Positions 9,065-17,631 of a stretch of 64,000 bases of DNA are shown here, in pieces. Location of the stretch: contig CAWFFM010000001.1 in the NCBI GenBank assembly GCA_963815125.1, positions 434,001 through 498,000 of the forward strand, in the 5' to 3' direction. The notes below the pieces were generated by a model, which was not told the origin of the DNA, made no database searches, and saw only the letters and a program-made list of their open reading frames with translations. A program made the position numbers and the translations under genes. Origin of the DNA: Actinocatenispora sp963815125. GTDB taxonomy: Bacteria; Actinomycetota; Actinomycetes; Mycobacteriales; Micromonosporaceae. Numbering within the stretch: the first letter of the stretch is position 1; each line of letters starts with the position of its first letter.

Positions 9065-9487
9065 ACCCAACGAGCCAAGATCGGCCGGGTGACGCAATCG
9101 GTGCTGACCGGCAATAGTCGCGCACAACGCTGACCGGATGTCAAGCTTGGGGCCTTTGATCTGGACGCCCGGGCCTTCGATATGGACATCGGTGGTCCGC
9201 CGATATGGTTCTGACGCCGCGGCACGACGGCATGCTGCGAGGCATTGTCGCGTGCGGCCCAGCGTTGAAGGCCAGCGCAGTAGTCGTCAGTTGACGCGGT
9301 TGACGATCATGGTGCCGGATGATCGTCCAGCTTGCTCGTGCGGCTGGCGGGGACAACGTCCCCGATGGACGGCAGCGGGCATTACCGGGATGTCTGCAAG
9401 AGGCCAAGGTGCTGGCGAGTACGAACCTGACAGCGACGGACGGTACGTATACGCGCGAGGAATTGCGTGGGGCGCAGGACAGTGGTC
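9065..9487. other. Non-coding or decayed stretch in the accessory region
   Basis: No intact gene is recognised. The plus-strand frame beginning near 9309 contains a CSCGWRG motif seen in some small actinobacterial proteins, but nothing else aligns with a known family. Two imperfect copies of a roughly 20-base sequence (GGCCTTTGATCTGGAC near 9151 and GGCCTTCGATATGGAC near 9171) lie side by side. It is probably debris of the same decayed segment. Confidence 0.3.
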
Positions 9488-9756
9488 GGCCACGCGCTAC
9501 GTGACCGACGATTCGTTGTCGTGTCCTGCCAGCCCATCACCGACACCGGTACGGTCGTCGTCGCCGAGATCGCCGACGACGTACCCATGGCGCACGCGGA
9601 ATGCTGGCAGTACCGCTGACCAGCGACGATCCGGTACCGGGCGCAGTGCTGGCATGGCGGATCAACTACCTCGCAGCCGATCGTCTCGGCAAGGAACTGG
9701 GAGACCTGACGACCGAGACGGTAGAACGACTCGATATGGTGCTCCGAGCCACCTGA
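9488..9756 (+). pseudogene. MazF/PemK-like toxin remnant
   Basis: Two overlapping frames together resemble the C-terminal two-thirds of a MazF/PemK endoribonuclease. The first (9488-9619) gives RRFVVVSCQPITDTG and VVVAEIADDVPM. The second (from 9601) gives LAVPLTSDDPVPGAVLAW and then a typical tail, RLGKELGDLTTETVERLDMVL, before TGA at 9756. The VPLTSD block followed by the LGxLTxETxxxLDxxL helix is the pattern of the toxin family. The frames join near 9600-9617 by a one-base change, and the N-terminal strand is not found. No antitoxin gene was recognised next to it. The family assignment rests on pattern memory and is moderate. Confidence 0.4.
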
Positions 9757-10030
9757 CCTGGTCGACGTACCCAGGTATTCGTACATCGAATCTGTTCGAG
9801 GCGTAAGAGACCACATGCATCGGAGGTGAATGGGATATGACTCCTCCCCAGACTCAGTCAATAGCGCTGTGATGCGAAGAAGCTGGGCATCGATGATCGT
9901 GCCAGTCGTCGATTTGATGCTTCATCAATGCAGAGACGGCATGGAATGGCGACCTGACCGCAGGACGTTATGTGGCTCTTCGCAGATGAGGGTGTAGTCG
10001 CGGCTGGCGTGTCGGTGGCCGGGTAGGGGT

Positions 10031-10083
10031 CGAGGTCTTCCGAGGATGAGAGGTTCCTACACTGCCTCATCCGGAAGACCTCG
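10031..10083. repeat. Imperfect inverted repeat upstream of the ISL3 transposase
   Basis: The left arm CGAGGTCTTCCGAGGATGAG (10031-10050) and right arm CTCATCCGGAAGACCTCG (10066-10083) are complementary over 18 bases with a 2-base bulge, separated by a 15-base loop. The right arm ends 2 bases before the GTG that opens the ISL3 transposase reading frame. It may lie at the left part of the element or act as a translation-control hairpin that limits transposase synthesis. Confidence 0.6.
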
Positions 10084-10085
10084 AC

Positions 10086-11425
10086 GTGCCTGACGCTACC
10101 GCTGGCGGGGTTTCGCCTGCCCTGATCTGACCGCGTTCTGCCGTCTTGACGAGCTCGGTCTCGTGGTCATCGGCCAACGCCTCGAGCCGGATCGGGCGGT
10201 GCTGGCCTGCCGGGTGGTCGAGCCCGACCAGTGGTGCCGCCGCTGCGGCTGCGAAGGGCGTGCCGCGCGACAGCGTGATCCGGCGGCTGGCGCACGAGCC
10301 GTTGGGCTGGCGGCCGACGACGCCTGCTGGTCGACGGTGCGCCGTTACCGCTGCACCGCGTGCGGGCACGTGTGGCGCCAGGACACCAGCACGGCCGCCG
10401 AGCCGCGGGCGAAGCTGTCGCGCCGCGCGCTGCGCTGGGCGCTGGAAGGCGATCGTCGTGCAGCACCTGACCGTCGCCCGGATCGCCGAGGGGCTTGGCG
10501 GTCGCCTGGAACACCGCGAACGACGCGGTGCTGGCCGAGGGCAAGCGGGTGCTGATCAACGACCCGAGCCGGTTCGACGGCGTGGCGCGTCATCGGCGTC
10601 GACGAGCACGTGTGGCGCCACACCCGCCGCGGCGACAAGTACGTCACCGTGATCATCGACCTCACCCCGATCCGTGACGGCACCGGGCCCGGCCCGGCTG
10701 CTGGACATGGTCGAAGGCCGCTCCAAGCGAGGCGTTCAAGACCTGGCTCGCCGACACGCGACCAGTCCTGCCGCGACAGCAGTCGAGGTGGTCGCGATGG
10801 ACGGGTTCACCGGCTTCAAGACCGCCACCACCGAGGAGCTCCCCGACGCGGTCGCGGTCATGGACCCCTTCCACGTCGTGCGCCTGGCCGGCGATGCCCT
10901 GGACCGAGTGCCGGCGACGCGTCCAGCAAGCACACCCACGGGCACCGCGGCCGCAAGGGCGACCCGCTCTACGGCGCCCGCCGGACCCTGCACACCGGCG
11001 CCGACCTGCTCACCGACAAGCAGACGCAACCGCCTCGACGGCGCTGTTCGCCGACGACGAGCACGTCGCAGGTCGAGGCCACCTGGGGCATCTACCAGCG
11101 CATGATCGCCGCCTACCGCGACCCCGACCGCAGCACGGGCCGCGAGCTGATGACAAGCGTTGATCGACGTCGCTCAGCCCCGGCGTGCCCGCCGCGCTGA
11201 CCGAGCTCATCACGCCTCGGCCGCACCCTGACCAAGCGCGCCGCCGACGTGCTCGCCTACTTCGACCGCCCCGGCACCAGCAACGGGCCCACCGAAGCGA
11301 TCAACGGCCGCCTCGAACACCTGCGCGGCTCCGCCCTCGGCTTCCGCAACCTCACCAACTACATCGCCCGATCCCTGCTCGAGACCGGCGGCTTCAGACC
11401 ACAACTACACCCTCGATTGGGATGA
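10086..11425 (+). pseudogene. ISL3 family transposase, at least eight frame changes
   Basis: Pieces of one ISL3 transposase occur in order but hop between all three frames. They are an N-terminal zinc-finger part (CRRCGCEG ... RRYRCTACGHVW), a helix-turn-helix (LTVARIAEGLGVAWNTAND), the catalytic core with GVDEH and VVAMDGFTGFKTA (first two acidic residues) and FHVVRLAGDALDR, and the last part with GPTEAINGRLEHLRGSALGF (the final Glu) and HPRLG before TGA at 11425. The reading frame appears to open at GTG 10086 (MPDATAGG). The density of one-base indels in 1.3 kb is extreme, while codon composition between them is still normal. The transposase cannot be functional. Terminal repeats were not identified with certainty. 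Confidence 0.85.
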
Positions 11426-12272
11426 GCCCGTTATGTCCGTTATTAGGCGTCGTGCTCTACCATGCGCTTATCTTTGTCCGTGACTGGCAAGATAGGTGAT
11501 TTAGTGGAACTCGGACGACTGTCGATCGGTATCCTCGCTGCCGTGTCAGTGCCGCAATCTTTGCATTTTTTAAGGAACAGGTCGATACGCAGTTCCTGCT
11601 AACTGCAATGTATGGTCTTTATGTATCATTTACTTTTCTACGGTTCAAATGTTTTTGTGTTTGGTTTGGTGTTTGTTTCGTTGTGTTTGGTAATTATCGC
11701 GATATTCAACTTTTCTAGATTTAATATTATCGATTTTGCGCGTAGGAGTTTACGATAAGTAAAGATATTTTCGCTGAGATCATCTATTCTATATTCATCT
11801 ATTTTTAGAGTTATATAAAGATTTATTATGTGATATTTGTGTTCGTCGCTCATTTTTGTGATCTCTGTGATCGTTGGTATTTCTCTATATGTCTATCAAC
11901 TTTACGACAAGTTTGTTCAGTATGTTTTTGACGTACGATTTGTTACTGCAATAGCGGCGCTATGTATTGCCGTGTTACCGGATGGGGAAGTAGTCTATTT
12001 GGTTGTACAAGCATTTTTAACGAAACGCGGCAACTGCGAGGAACTAGAAAAACTTCTGCTCACTAATGCCGCTATAGGCTGGGTCAGAGCGTGCTCTGAT
12101 CTGCTTGATCGTTGCTGGCAGTCAGAGCGGTTGCAGCGGCACTGGCCATTGCGGCGAAAGCGTTAGTGCGATTTCCTCGGTTAGAGAACCAATCGGCAGG
12201 CTTTGCTGAATACTTCTTGGTGGGAACGCTAACGAGTCTACTCGCGGCAACTGGATTCGCTAGATTATTGCG
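11426..12272. other. AT-rich foreign patch with membrane-protein scraps
   Basis: Base composition collapses here: counting 11571-11880 gives about 32% G+C against about 70% around it. On the plus strand a GTG at 11504 (VELGRLSIGILAAV) continues, after a one-base frame change near 11545, into a hydrophobic stretch (FAFFKEQVDTQFLLTAMYG). Another frame at 11837-12166 gives a membrane-like segment (LIFVISVIVGISLYVY) and ends among scraps. On the minus strand 11638-11853 is open for 71 codons, but random AT-rich DNA easily gives this. No family is recognised. The patch was probably acquired from a low-GC source and is decaying. Confidence 0.5.
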
Positions 12273-12494
12273 ATGTACTTTAGAGATGTCAGTAGTATGA
12301 CATTAGATGGAAACTGTGACGCATTCCTATCACACCAGTTGGTTTGTGAATTGTCTTCCTTAGGCCTCAATCCATGCGATGACGTCATCGCCGGTGGCTG
12401 GCCACTATTTGTCCGTGGCTGGATTGACGTTCCGGGCGACATCGACGTTATGGCGCGCGGCGGTGCGTGGGACCGAGAGAAAAGATCTTGCTGA
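12273..12494 (+). pseudogene. Nucleotidyltransferase-like fragment
   Basis: The 73-codon frame contains LSSLGLNPCDDVIAGGWPLFVRGWIDVPGDIDVMARGGAWD written across two adjoining parts. The pattern AGxxPLxxxGxxxxxGDIDVxARGxAW resembles the start of small actinobacterial nucleotidyltransferase-like proteins, where the GDIDV part supplies metal-binding acidic residues. The homology stops abruptly after AWD, and the rest of the fold is missing or out of frame in 12495-12710. It has a lower GC content than the chromosome. The fragment is surely not functional as it stands, and the family call is tentative. Confidence 0.35.
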
Positions 12495-13095
12495 CCCTAG
12501 GCTCTCTCGAAGGGGAACGATCTCCGGTCACTCTTGTCGGGTCGCCGAGAGCAAATGCTGGACAGTGGATTCCATTGGGATGCTGTTGACTTCCTACGGG
12601 AAAGGATTATTTATGGACTCCGGGTTCTGCTCTGCCAGGAACAGGCTGGCGTAGGCCATGAGATCGAATCTGCATTAAAGGAAGATTTAGGGCAGGTTAG
12701 GAGGAGTGAGTGATAAACGTTTGATTTGGGCGGTGTTGAGTCTTTAATGGGTCATTCCCTCTTTCTTTTAGTTCGCACAATAAACTATGACGCGCACCGA
12801 TTGGGACATGCGACTCCCGCCACAGAATCTAGCGATTTAACTCTTGTTTCGGATAGGCCTGACTGTACGTCTCACTGACGAGCGCGTAGATCGGTGAGCA
12901 CTCTTCTTTCAGGGGATTGTTGTGGGATCGGGCTCGCGCAGTTCAACCGCAGTTTGGATCGATCGAATGTGATTGTGGCGTGCGGGACGTCCGACGGACG
13001 TTTGGGACGCATAGGCGCAGTCCCGTGCGGTGGCCGTAGCGCTCATGAGCATGATCGAGCCACAGATGTCGTTTGGCGCGTAGACCGGTGCGGAA
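12495..13095. other. Decayed sequence without a recognisable gene
   Basis: Reading frames on the plus strand can be followed for short distances, for example DAVDFLRERIIYGLRVL around 12575, ending at a TGA near 12714. They do not assemble into a known protein. Base composition is intermediate between the AT-rich patch and the chromosome. This looks like continued gene debris up to the broken HD-domain gene. Confidence 0.3.
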
Positions 13096-13610
13096 GACCG
13101 GCTAGCGGAGGAGCTTCTCTCGGCTTCCCATCGTCAAGCGGTGGCCAACAGCACACTACGCCCGCGCTGGCCGAGGAAGCGGATCTGTTGGTGGCCTCGG
13201 CATGGCTGCATGACATCGGCTATGCAGAGTCAGTGCAGGACACTGGGTTCCATCCGCTGGATGGGGCGCGGCATCTTCGGAAGCTCGGTGTTGAAGAGCG
13301 GCTGTGCAGGCTCGTCGCGAACCATTCCGGCGGCCAGCTCGAAGCCGAGCTCCGTGGGCTCGCCGATGAGCTGGCGGAGTTTCCCGACGAGGCGTCGCTG
13401 TTACGGGACGGTCTCTGGTACTGCGACATGACGACCAGCCCTGTTGGGCAACCGGTCAGGTTCGATGAACGGCTCGCTGAGATCCGCGAGCGGTACGGGC
13501 CGGAACACACAGTTCCCCGGGCCATCTCTGCTGCGGCGAATGAGATCCGTGCGGCCATCGCGGCCGTTCACGATGCCGCCGCACGATGCGGTATCGCCGT
13601 CGACGGTTAG
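13096..13610 (+). pseudogene. HD-domain phosphohydrolase-like gene, 5' broken
   Basis: From about 13165 to the TAG at 13610 one frame encodes a clear HD-domain protein of the small actinobacterial type. It has LVASAWLHDIGYA with the HD metal-binding pair, then GFHPLDGARHLRKLGVEERL, LVANHSGG and GLWYCDMTTSPVGQPV. The expected N-terminal helix (RLAEELLSASHRQAVANS) lies in another frame at 13096-13160, and the usual first metal-binding His region between them is shortened. A functional start is therefore missing. Intact relatives are about 190 residues and are predicted nucleotide or phosphate ester hydrolases. The gene ends tail-to-tail with the NUDIX pseudogene, overlapping by about 3 bases. 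Confidence 0.6.
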
Positions 13611-14063
13611 CGGAGGGCACCCCGCTCGCCGGCAAGGTAGTTGCCGATACGCCCACGGATGCTTGGGTGCATGGGCACGCTGCCGAGCTCCCGCGGTGAA
13701 GGACCGAACCCGTCCCTTGCGTGATCCAGCGCCGCGAATGATTTTGGGGGCGACACAACGGACAACTCCTCGGCGAACATCGCCGTCGTCGTAGGCGAAG
13801 ACGTGGCGAGGATCGGAGTAGACCCCAACGATGTACTGAGGCTCGACCTCCAGCCCGGTCTCCTCGCGGACCTCGCGGACCGTGGTGTCCCAGACGGACT
13901 CACCCAGTTCCATCCCGCCACCGGGCAGCGCCCACAGATCATTGTCTTTCCTGCGTTGCAGAACGAGCTGACCATCAGCGCCGCTGACGATGGCGGAGGT
14001 CGCGGCGACAAGCGAGTTGGGTTCGGGCGCGTCGGCGTCGTCGTAGTAGTCGACCCTGGTCAT
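13607..14063 (-). pseudogene. NUDIX hydrolase, frameshifted
   Basis: The minus-strand ATG at 14063 begins MTRVDYYDDADAPEPNS and runs into a perfect Nudix box (GGMELGESVWDTTVREVREETG, Gx5Ex7REVxEExG). The proximal fold (YIVGVYSDPRHVFAYDDGDVR) is intact. Near 13790 the reading must shift frame to continue (EELSVVSPPKS ... ELGSVPMHPSIRGRIGNYL) to a stop at 13607. Intact relatives of about 150 residues hydrolyse nucleoside diphosphate derivatives. The frame change truncates the last third of the fold and replaces it with an unrelated tail, so activity is doubtful. Confidence 0.7.
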
Positions 14064-14247
14064 GACGTCTCCCGCTCAGGTACCTGCGCGGACCCCGCGC
14101 TTCGCGCCATTCTCTCCGATGGGGGTGGTTCTCGGGCATACCCAGGCCGTCTTGAAGTGGCGGCGAAGCTTGCAGGCAGGCCATTCGGCCCCAGCTGCCG
14201 AAGGTCCCGCAGCGGGGACGCAACCGGGTGCACGTAGAGGTTTGAGG

Positions 14248-14846
14248 TCACCAGAATCTCTTATCGAATCGGAAGGCCTGCTCGTCCTGTGGCAAGTTCT
14301 GGTAGCGCGAAGTCGTAGGTGTCACACCCTCGAAGCTCGTCGAGGTACTTGAGTGTGGTCTGAACGCGCACCACGAGCGTGCGCCCAGGTCCTCTTCCGC
14401 GTCACGGTCCGGGACGTACTTCGATGCAGGGTCGGCGACTGACTGCTCGGACTTGCACCAGCGGCGCACTTTCGGAGCCCTGATCAGCCGCGGGTTTGCT
14501 GCATCGGCAGGAAGTACAAGGTGTATCCGAGCAGATCGATCTGCCGGTTCGCCCGTGTGATCAGACGCCACCAGGCGCTGGTGGGGAAGTCGCTACGGTA
14601 CGGGTACGAGGCTACGATCTCGGCTCCGGCACCCATGGGATCGCTGGACTCCTTGTTCGCGCCCGGCCACAGGAACTCCTCGTCCTCCTTCAGCCGCTTG
14701 GCAACCATGTACCTGGTGCGCGGGTGAGGAACCCGCCCACTCAGCCAACGACCAACGGTCTTGGCGTCCTTCTCGGTGTAGGTGGCGAGTTCGACGATCG
14801 ATACCCGGCCTCGCTCCATCGCTGCCCGCAGCCGTTCGTTGGCCAC
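14248..14846 (-). pseudogene. HTH regulator with DUF5919-like sensor part, broken
   Basis: The ATG at 14846 starts MANERLRAAMERGRVSI, a small helix-turn-helix domain (LATYTEKDAKTVGRWLSGR) followed by YMVAKRLKEDEEFLWPG. This arrangement is typical of actinobacterial XRE-like proteins with a phospholipase-D-like DUF5919 part. The first frame ends at 14484. A second frame to 14248 contains plausible later pieces (DRDAEEDLG, RYQNLPQDEQAFRFDKRF), so at least one indel has split the gene and the C-terminal part is shortened. The HTH domain alone (120 residues) could still be made. It lies divergent, 157 bases away, from the small-protein gene at 15004, an arrangement repeated at 19.6 kb. Confidence 0.55.
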
Positions 14847-15003
14847 GACGCCTCCTAATGTGTCTTGAGTGACGTTTTGAATGCCCAGAGTACGTTCCGA
14901 CCGTCACTCGAAGATGGTTCCATCGTCACTTTTGGCAAAGTCTGATGAAGTTGGCTCCGCATTCCACGGGGTGGATCAGGTTGTCAGCTGACGGAGGAGT
15001 GGC

Positions 15004-15270
15004 GTGACGGTCGAGGCGGCGTACGAGGACGAGGTTGGGCACTGGACGCAGCGGATCCGGCACCTGACGCGGGTGATGGAGGACGTGGGCGCGGATCGGG
15101 AGCTGGCGATGTACCGGGCCAGTCAGCGGGGTGTGGAGGTCGGCGAGATCGCGCACCTGGCGCTGCTGGAGGCGGCTGAGGTGGAGCGGATGTTGGCGAT
15201 GTGCCGGCGCGACCCGGACATCGACTCCTTCTCCGAGGGGCCGGACTGGGTGCGCTTCTACCGCAAGTGA
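15004..15270 (+). CDS. Small HTH-like protein, paralogue of the 19725 gene
   Basis: The 88-residue acidic protein starts at a GTG with a good ribosome site (CGGAGGAG just upstream). Its sequence is helical and contains the pattern RxLxxVMEDVGADRELAMY, RGVEVGEIAHLALLEAAEVERML and a closing EGPDWVRFYRK. The protein encoded at 19725-20021 shows the same layout (RSLDDVLEEVSAERTLSMF, RGVSIPEIAETI, EGPRWVALWPK). Both lie divergent from a helix-turn-helix regulator. The central EIA helix pair may itself be a small DNA- or protein-binding helix-turn-helix. No known family was recognised, and the function is unknown. Confidence 0.75.
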   Translation: MTVEAAYEDEVGHWTQRIRHLTRVMEDVGADRELAMYRASQRGVEVGEIAHLALLEAAEVERMLAMCRRDPDIDSFSEGPDWVRFYRK

Positions 15271-15405
15271 ATCAGCACCACCTGCAGGCATGTTGCGTCC
15301 GTACGGGCTACGGGATCGGCCGGCGCTGCTGCCGGCCGTCCTACCCTGCCGGTCAGCACAGAAAGCGGTCGACAGAATGAGTCTTGGTCGTCAGGCTGTG
15401 GCGCC

Positions 15406-16149
15406 ATGACCAGCAGCGAAGTGTGGGACGAGGAAACCGCCGAACGCTACGACGCCGCCGCGGCGGAGAGGTTCGTGCCGGAGGCACTCGACCCCACCGT
15501 CGACTTCCTCGCGCGGCTGGCCGGATCGGGTGCCGCGCTGGAGTTCGCCATCGGCACCGGGCGGGTCGGCATCCCGCTGGCCGCCCGCGGCATACCCGTC
15601 ACCGGCATCGAACTGTCCGCGCCGATGATCGCGCAACTGCGGCACAAGGCGGACGAGGCCACGCTGCCGGTCGTGGCCGGCGACATGGCCACGACGACGG
15701 TACCGGGCGCGTTCTCCCTGGTGTACCTGGTGTGGAACAGCATCTCCAACCTGCGCACCCAACAGGAGCAGGTCGCGTGCTTCCGCAACGCCGCGCGGCA
15801 CCTGAGCCCCGGCGGACGGTTCGTCATCGAACTGTGGGTACCCCCGCTTCGTCGCCTGCCTCCCGGCGCACCCGGCGTACTGATGGACGTCAGCGCGGGC
15901 CACATCTGTTTCGACACCTACGATCTCGTCACCCAGCAGTGCACGTCGCACCACTACACGCACGAGCCGGACGGTACGACCCGCTACGGCCCCGGCAACT
16001 TCCGCTACATCTGGCCGGCCGAATGCGATCTGATGGCGCAGCTGGCCGGACTGGAACTGGAGGAGCGGTTCGCCGACTGGGACCGCAGCCCCTTCACCTC
16101 GGACAGCGAGAGCCACGTCTCCGTCTGGCGCAAGCCCTCGGCCGACTGA
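15406..16149 (+). CDS. Class I SAM-dependent methyltransferase
   Basis: The protein has 247 residues. An N-terminal helix (WDEETAERYDAAAAERF) is followed by the SAM-binding glycine-rich loop (ALEFAIGTGRVGIPLAARG, about residues 45-63) and an acidic strand end (TGIELSAPMI). Then come motif II-like VVAGDMATT and a VWNSISNLRTQQEQ segment typical of small-molecule methyltransferases. The loop reads FAIGTGR instead of the commoner DLGCGTG, a known variant. The substrate cannot be predicted. It begins 135 bases after the small-protein gene and converges on the sigma factor gene 31 bases downstream. Confidence 0.85.
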   Translation: MTSSEVWDEETAERYDAAAAERFVPEALDPTVDFLARLAGSGAALEFAIGTGRVGIPLAARGIPVTGIELSAPMIAQLRHKADEATLPVVAGDMATTTVPGAFSLVYLVWNSISNLRTQQEQVACFRNAARHLSPGGRFVIELWVPPLRRLPPGAPGVLMDVSAGHICFDTYDLVTQQCTSHHYTHEPDGTTRYGPGNFRYIWPAECDLMAQLAGLELEERFADWDRSPFTSDSESHVSVWRKPSAD

Positions 16150-16180
16150 GAACACCTCGTGATCGGCGGCGAAGCGCTGC

Positions 16181-17413
16181 CTATCCCAGCTGGTCGCGGC
16201 GGCGGGTCAGGTACGCGGACTCGGCCGTGTTGCCGGCCAGTTCGATGGCCCTGTCGTACGCCGCGCGCGCGTCCCGGCTGCGGCCCAGCCGGCGCAGCAG
16301 ATCGGCGCGGGTCGCATAGTAGGCGTGATAGTCGGCCAAGGCGTCGGCGAGCCGGTCGACGGCCGCCAGCGCCACCTCCGGGCCGTCCAGCTCGGCGACC
16401 GCGATGGCCCGGTTGAGAGCGACGATCGGTGACGGGTCGACGCGGGCGAGCTGGTTGTAGAGCGCGACGATCTGCGACCAGTCCGTGTCGCGGATGTCGC
16501 GCGCGGAGGTGTGTACGGCGTTGATCGCGGCGAGGATCTGGTAGCGACCCGGGGCCACCGCGGCGGCAAGGCGTTCGCGTACCAGTTGGTGGCCCTCGGC
16601 GATCAGCGCCGCGTCCCAGGCCCCGCGGTCCTGCTCGTCGAGGGTGACCAGTTCGCCCCGAGCCGACACCCGGGCGGTGCGGCGCGCCTCGGTGAGCAGC
16701 ATCAACGCCAGCAGTCCGGCCACCTCACCGTCCTCCGGCAGGAGGGCACGGATCAGGCGGGTGAGCCGGATCGCCTCGGCGGTCAGGTCGTGGCGTACCG
16801 GATCGGTGCCGGGGCCGGTCGCCAGGTAGCCCTCGTTGAACACCAGGTACAGGACGGCGAGTACGCCGGCGATCCGGGCCGGCAGATCCTCCGCGGCCGG
16901 CACCCGGTACGGGATGCGGGCAGTTTTGATCTTGGTCTTCGCGCGGGTGATCCGCCGCCCCATGGTGGACTCCTGTACCAGGAAGGCGCGGGCGATCTCG
17001 GGCACGGTCAGACCGCCGAGCATGCGCAGCGTCAGCGCCACCCGCGTCTGGATCGCCAGCGCCGGGTGGCAGCAGGTGAAGACCAGTCGGAGTCGCTCGT
17101 CGTCGATGGCGTCGGGAGGCCCCGGCGGGCCGTCGTCGTACGCCAGCTGGGCCTCCTTCTGCTTGTCGTAGCGCTTGTTCTCGCGCCGGATCCGGTCGAT
17201 GGCCCTGCGGTGTGCGGTGGTGGTCAGCCAGGCACCGGGATTGGGCGGTACGCCGTCGGCCGGCCACCGTTCGACGGCGGTCGCGAACGCCTCGGCCGCC
17301 GCCTCCTCGGCGACGTCGAGGTCACCGAAACGCCTGGTCAGAACGGCGACCACGCGAGCCCACTCCTCGTGGTGGGCCCGGCTGACCGCCTCCCGCACCT
17401 CGACCATGTTCAT
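16181..17413 (-). CDS. ECF42-type RNA polymerase sigma factor with TPR-like tail
   Basis: The protein has 410 residues, far longer than ordinary ECF sigma factors. Region 2 spans about residues 10-80 (FGDLDVAEEAAAEAFATAVERWP ... TTTAHRRAIDRIRRENKR). Region 4 follows near residues 120-165 (LRMLGGLTVPEIARAFLVQES, RRITRAKTKIK). The C-terminal 220 residues form helical TPR-like repeats (GPEVALAAVDRLADALADYHAYYATRADLL). This architecture defines the ECF42 group, in which the tail is needed for activity and which normally sits beside a DGPF/YCII-like gene. No such partner is present on either side here. It may respond to antibiotic or oxidative stress, but that is inference. Confidence 0.85.
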   Translation of the reverse strand: MNMVEVREAVSRAHHEEWARVVAVLTRRFGDLDVAEEAAAEAFATAVERWPADGVPPNPGAWLTTTAHRRAIDRIRRENKRYDKQKEAQLAYDDGPPGPPDAIDDERLRLVFTCCHPALAIQTRVALTLRMLGGLTVPEIARAFLVQESTMGRRITRAKTKIKTARIPYRVPAAEDLPARIAGVLAVLYLVFNEGYLATGPGTDPVRHDLTAEAIRLTRLIRALLPEDGEVAGLLALMLLTEARRTARVSARGELVTLDEQDRGAWDAALIAEGHQLVRERLAAAVAPGRYQILAAINAVHTSARDIRDTDWSQIVALYNQLARVDPSPIVALNRAIAVAELDGPEVALAAVDRLADALADYHAYYATRADLLRRLGRSRDARAAYDRAIELAGNTAESAYLTRRRDQLG

Positions 17414-17589
17414 AGGAACGGCCGTACCTCGATCTCCCGCACTGTGGGGGCGTCCCTCGTGGGCGGCCCTTCACCCCTGCTACGAACCACTCTGCCCGGA
17501 TCCGACACCGTTCCCGGACTTCTTTCGAGGATTCCGGCGCCCGGCCGTCGGCCGTACCCCGGGGTGGCCCCGAACGGAGGGGGACCTTA

Positions 17590-17631
17590 ATGGGTTGCCG
17601 GCAATGTCGCGTACGGGCAACTCTCCTGTGA
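17590..17631 (+). CDS. Leader ORF coupled to the P-loop kinase gene
   Basis: A 13-codon frame (MGCRQCRVRATLL) starts at ATG 17590, preceded at ideal spacing by the strong ribosome site GGAGGGGG (about 17576-17583). It ends in TGA at 17629-17631, overlapping the ATG of the kinase (17631) as TGATG. The kinase start itself has no ribosome site of its own. The leader is rich in Arg and Cys codons. This layout suggests translational coupling or attenuation. Alternatively the ribosome site serves the longer kinase start at 17604. Confidence 0.5.
   Translation: MGCRQCRVRATLL

Noticed and set aside
9382..9861. 159-codon minus-strand frame in the accessory region
   Set aside because: It lies opposite the MazF-like remnant, has no recognisable motif and no ribosome site.
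11638..11853. 71-codon minus-strand frame in the AT-rich patch
   Set aside because: AT-rich DNA has few GC-rich constraints and opens frames of this size by chance in some orientations; no ribosome site or homology was seen, so it is mentioned only inside the patch entry.
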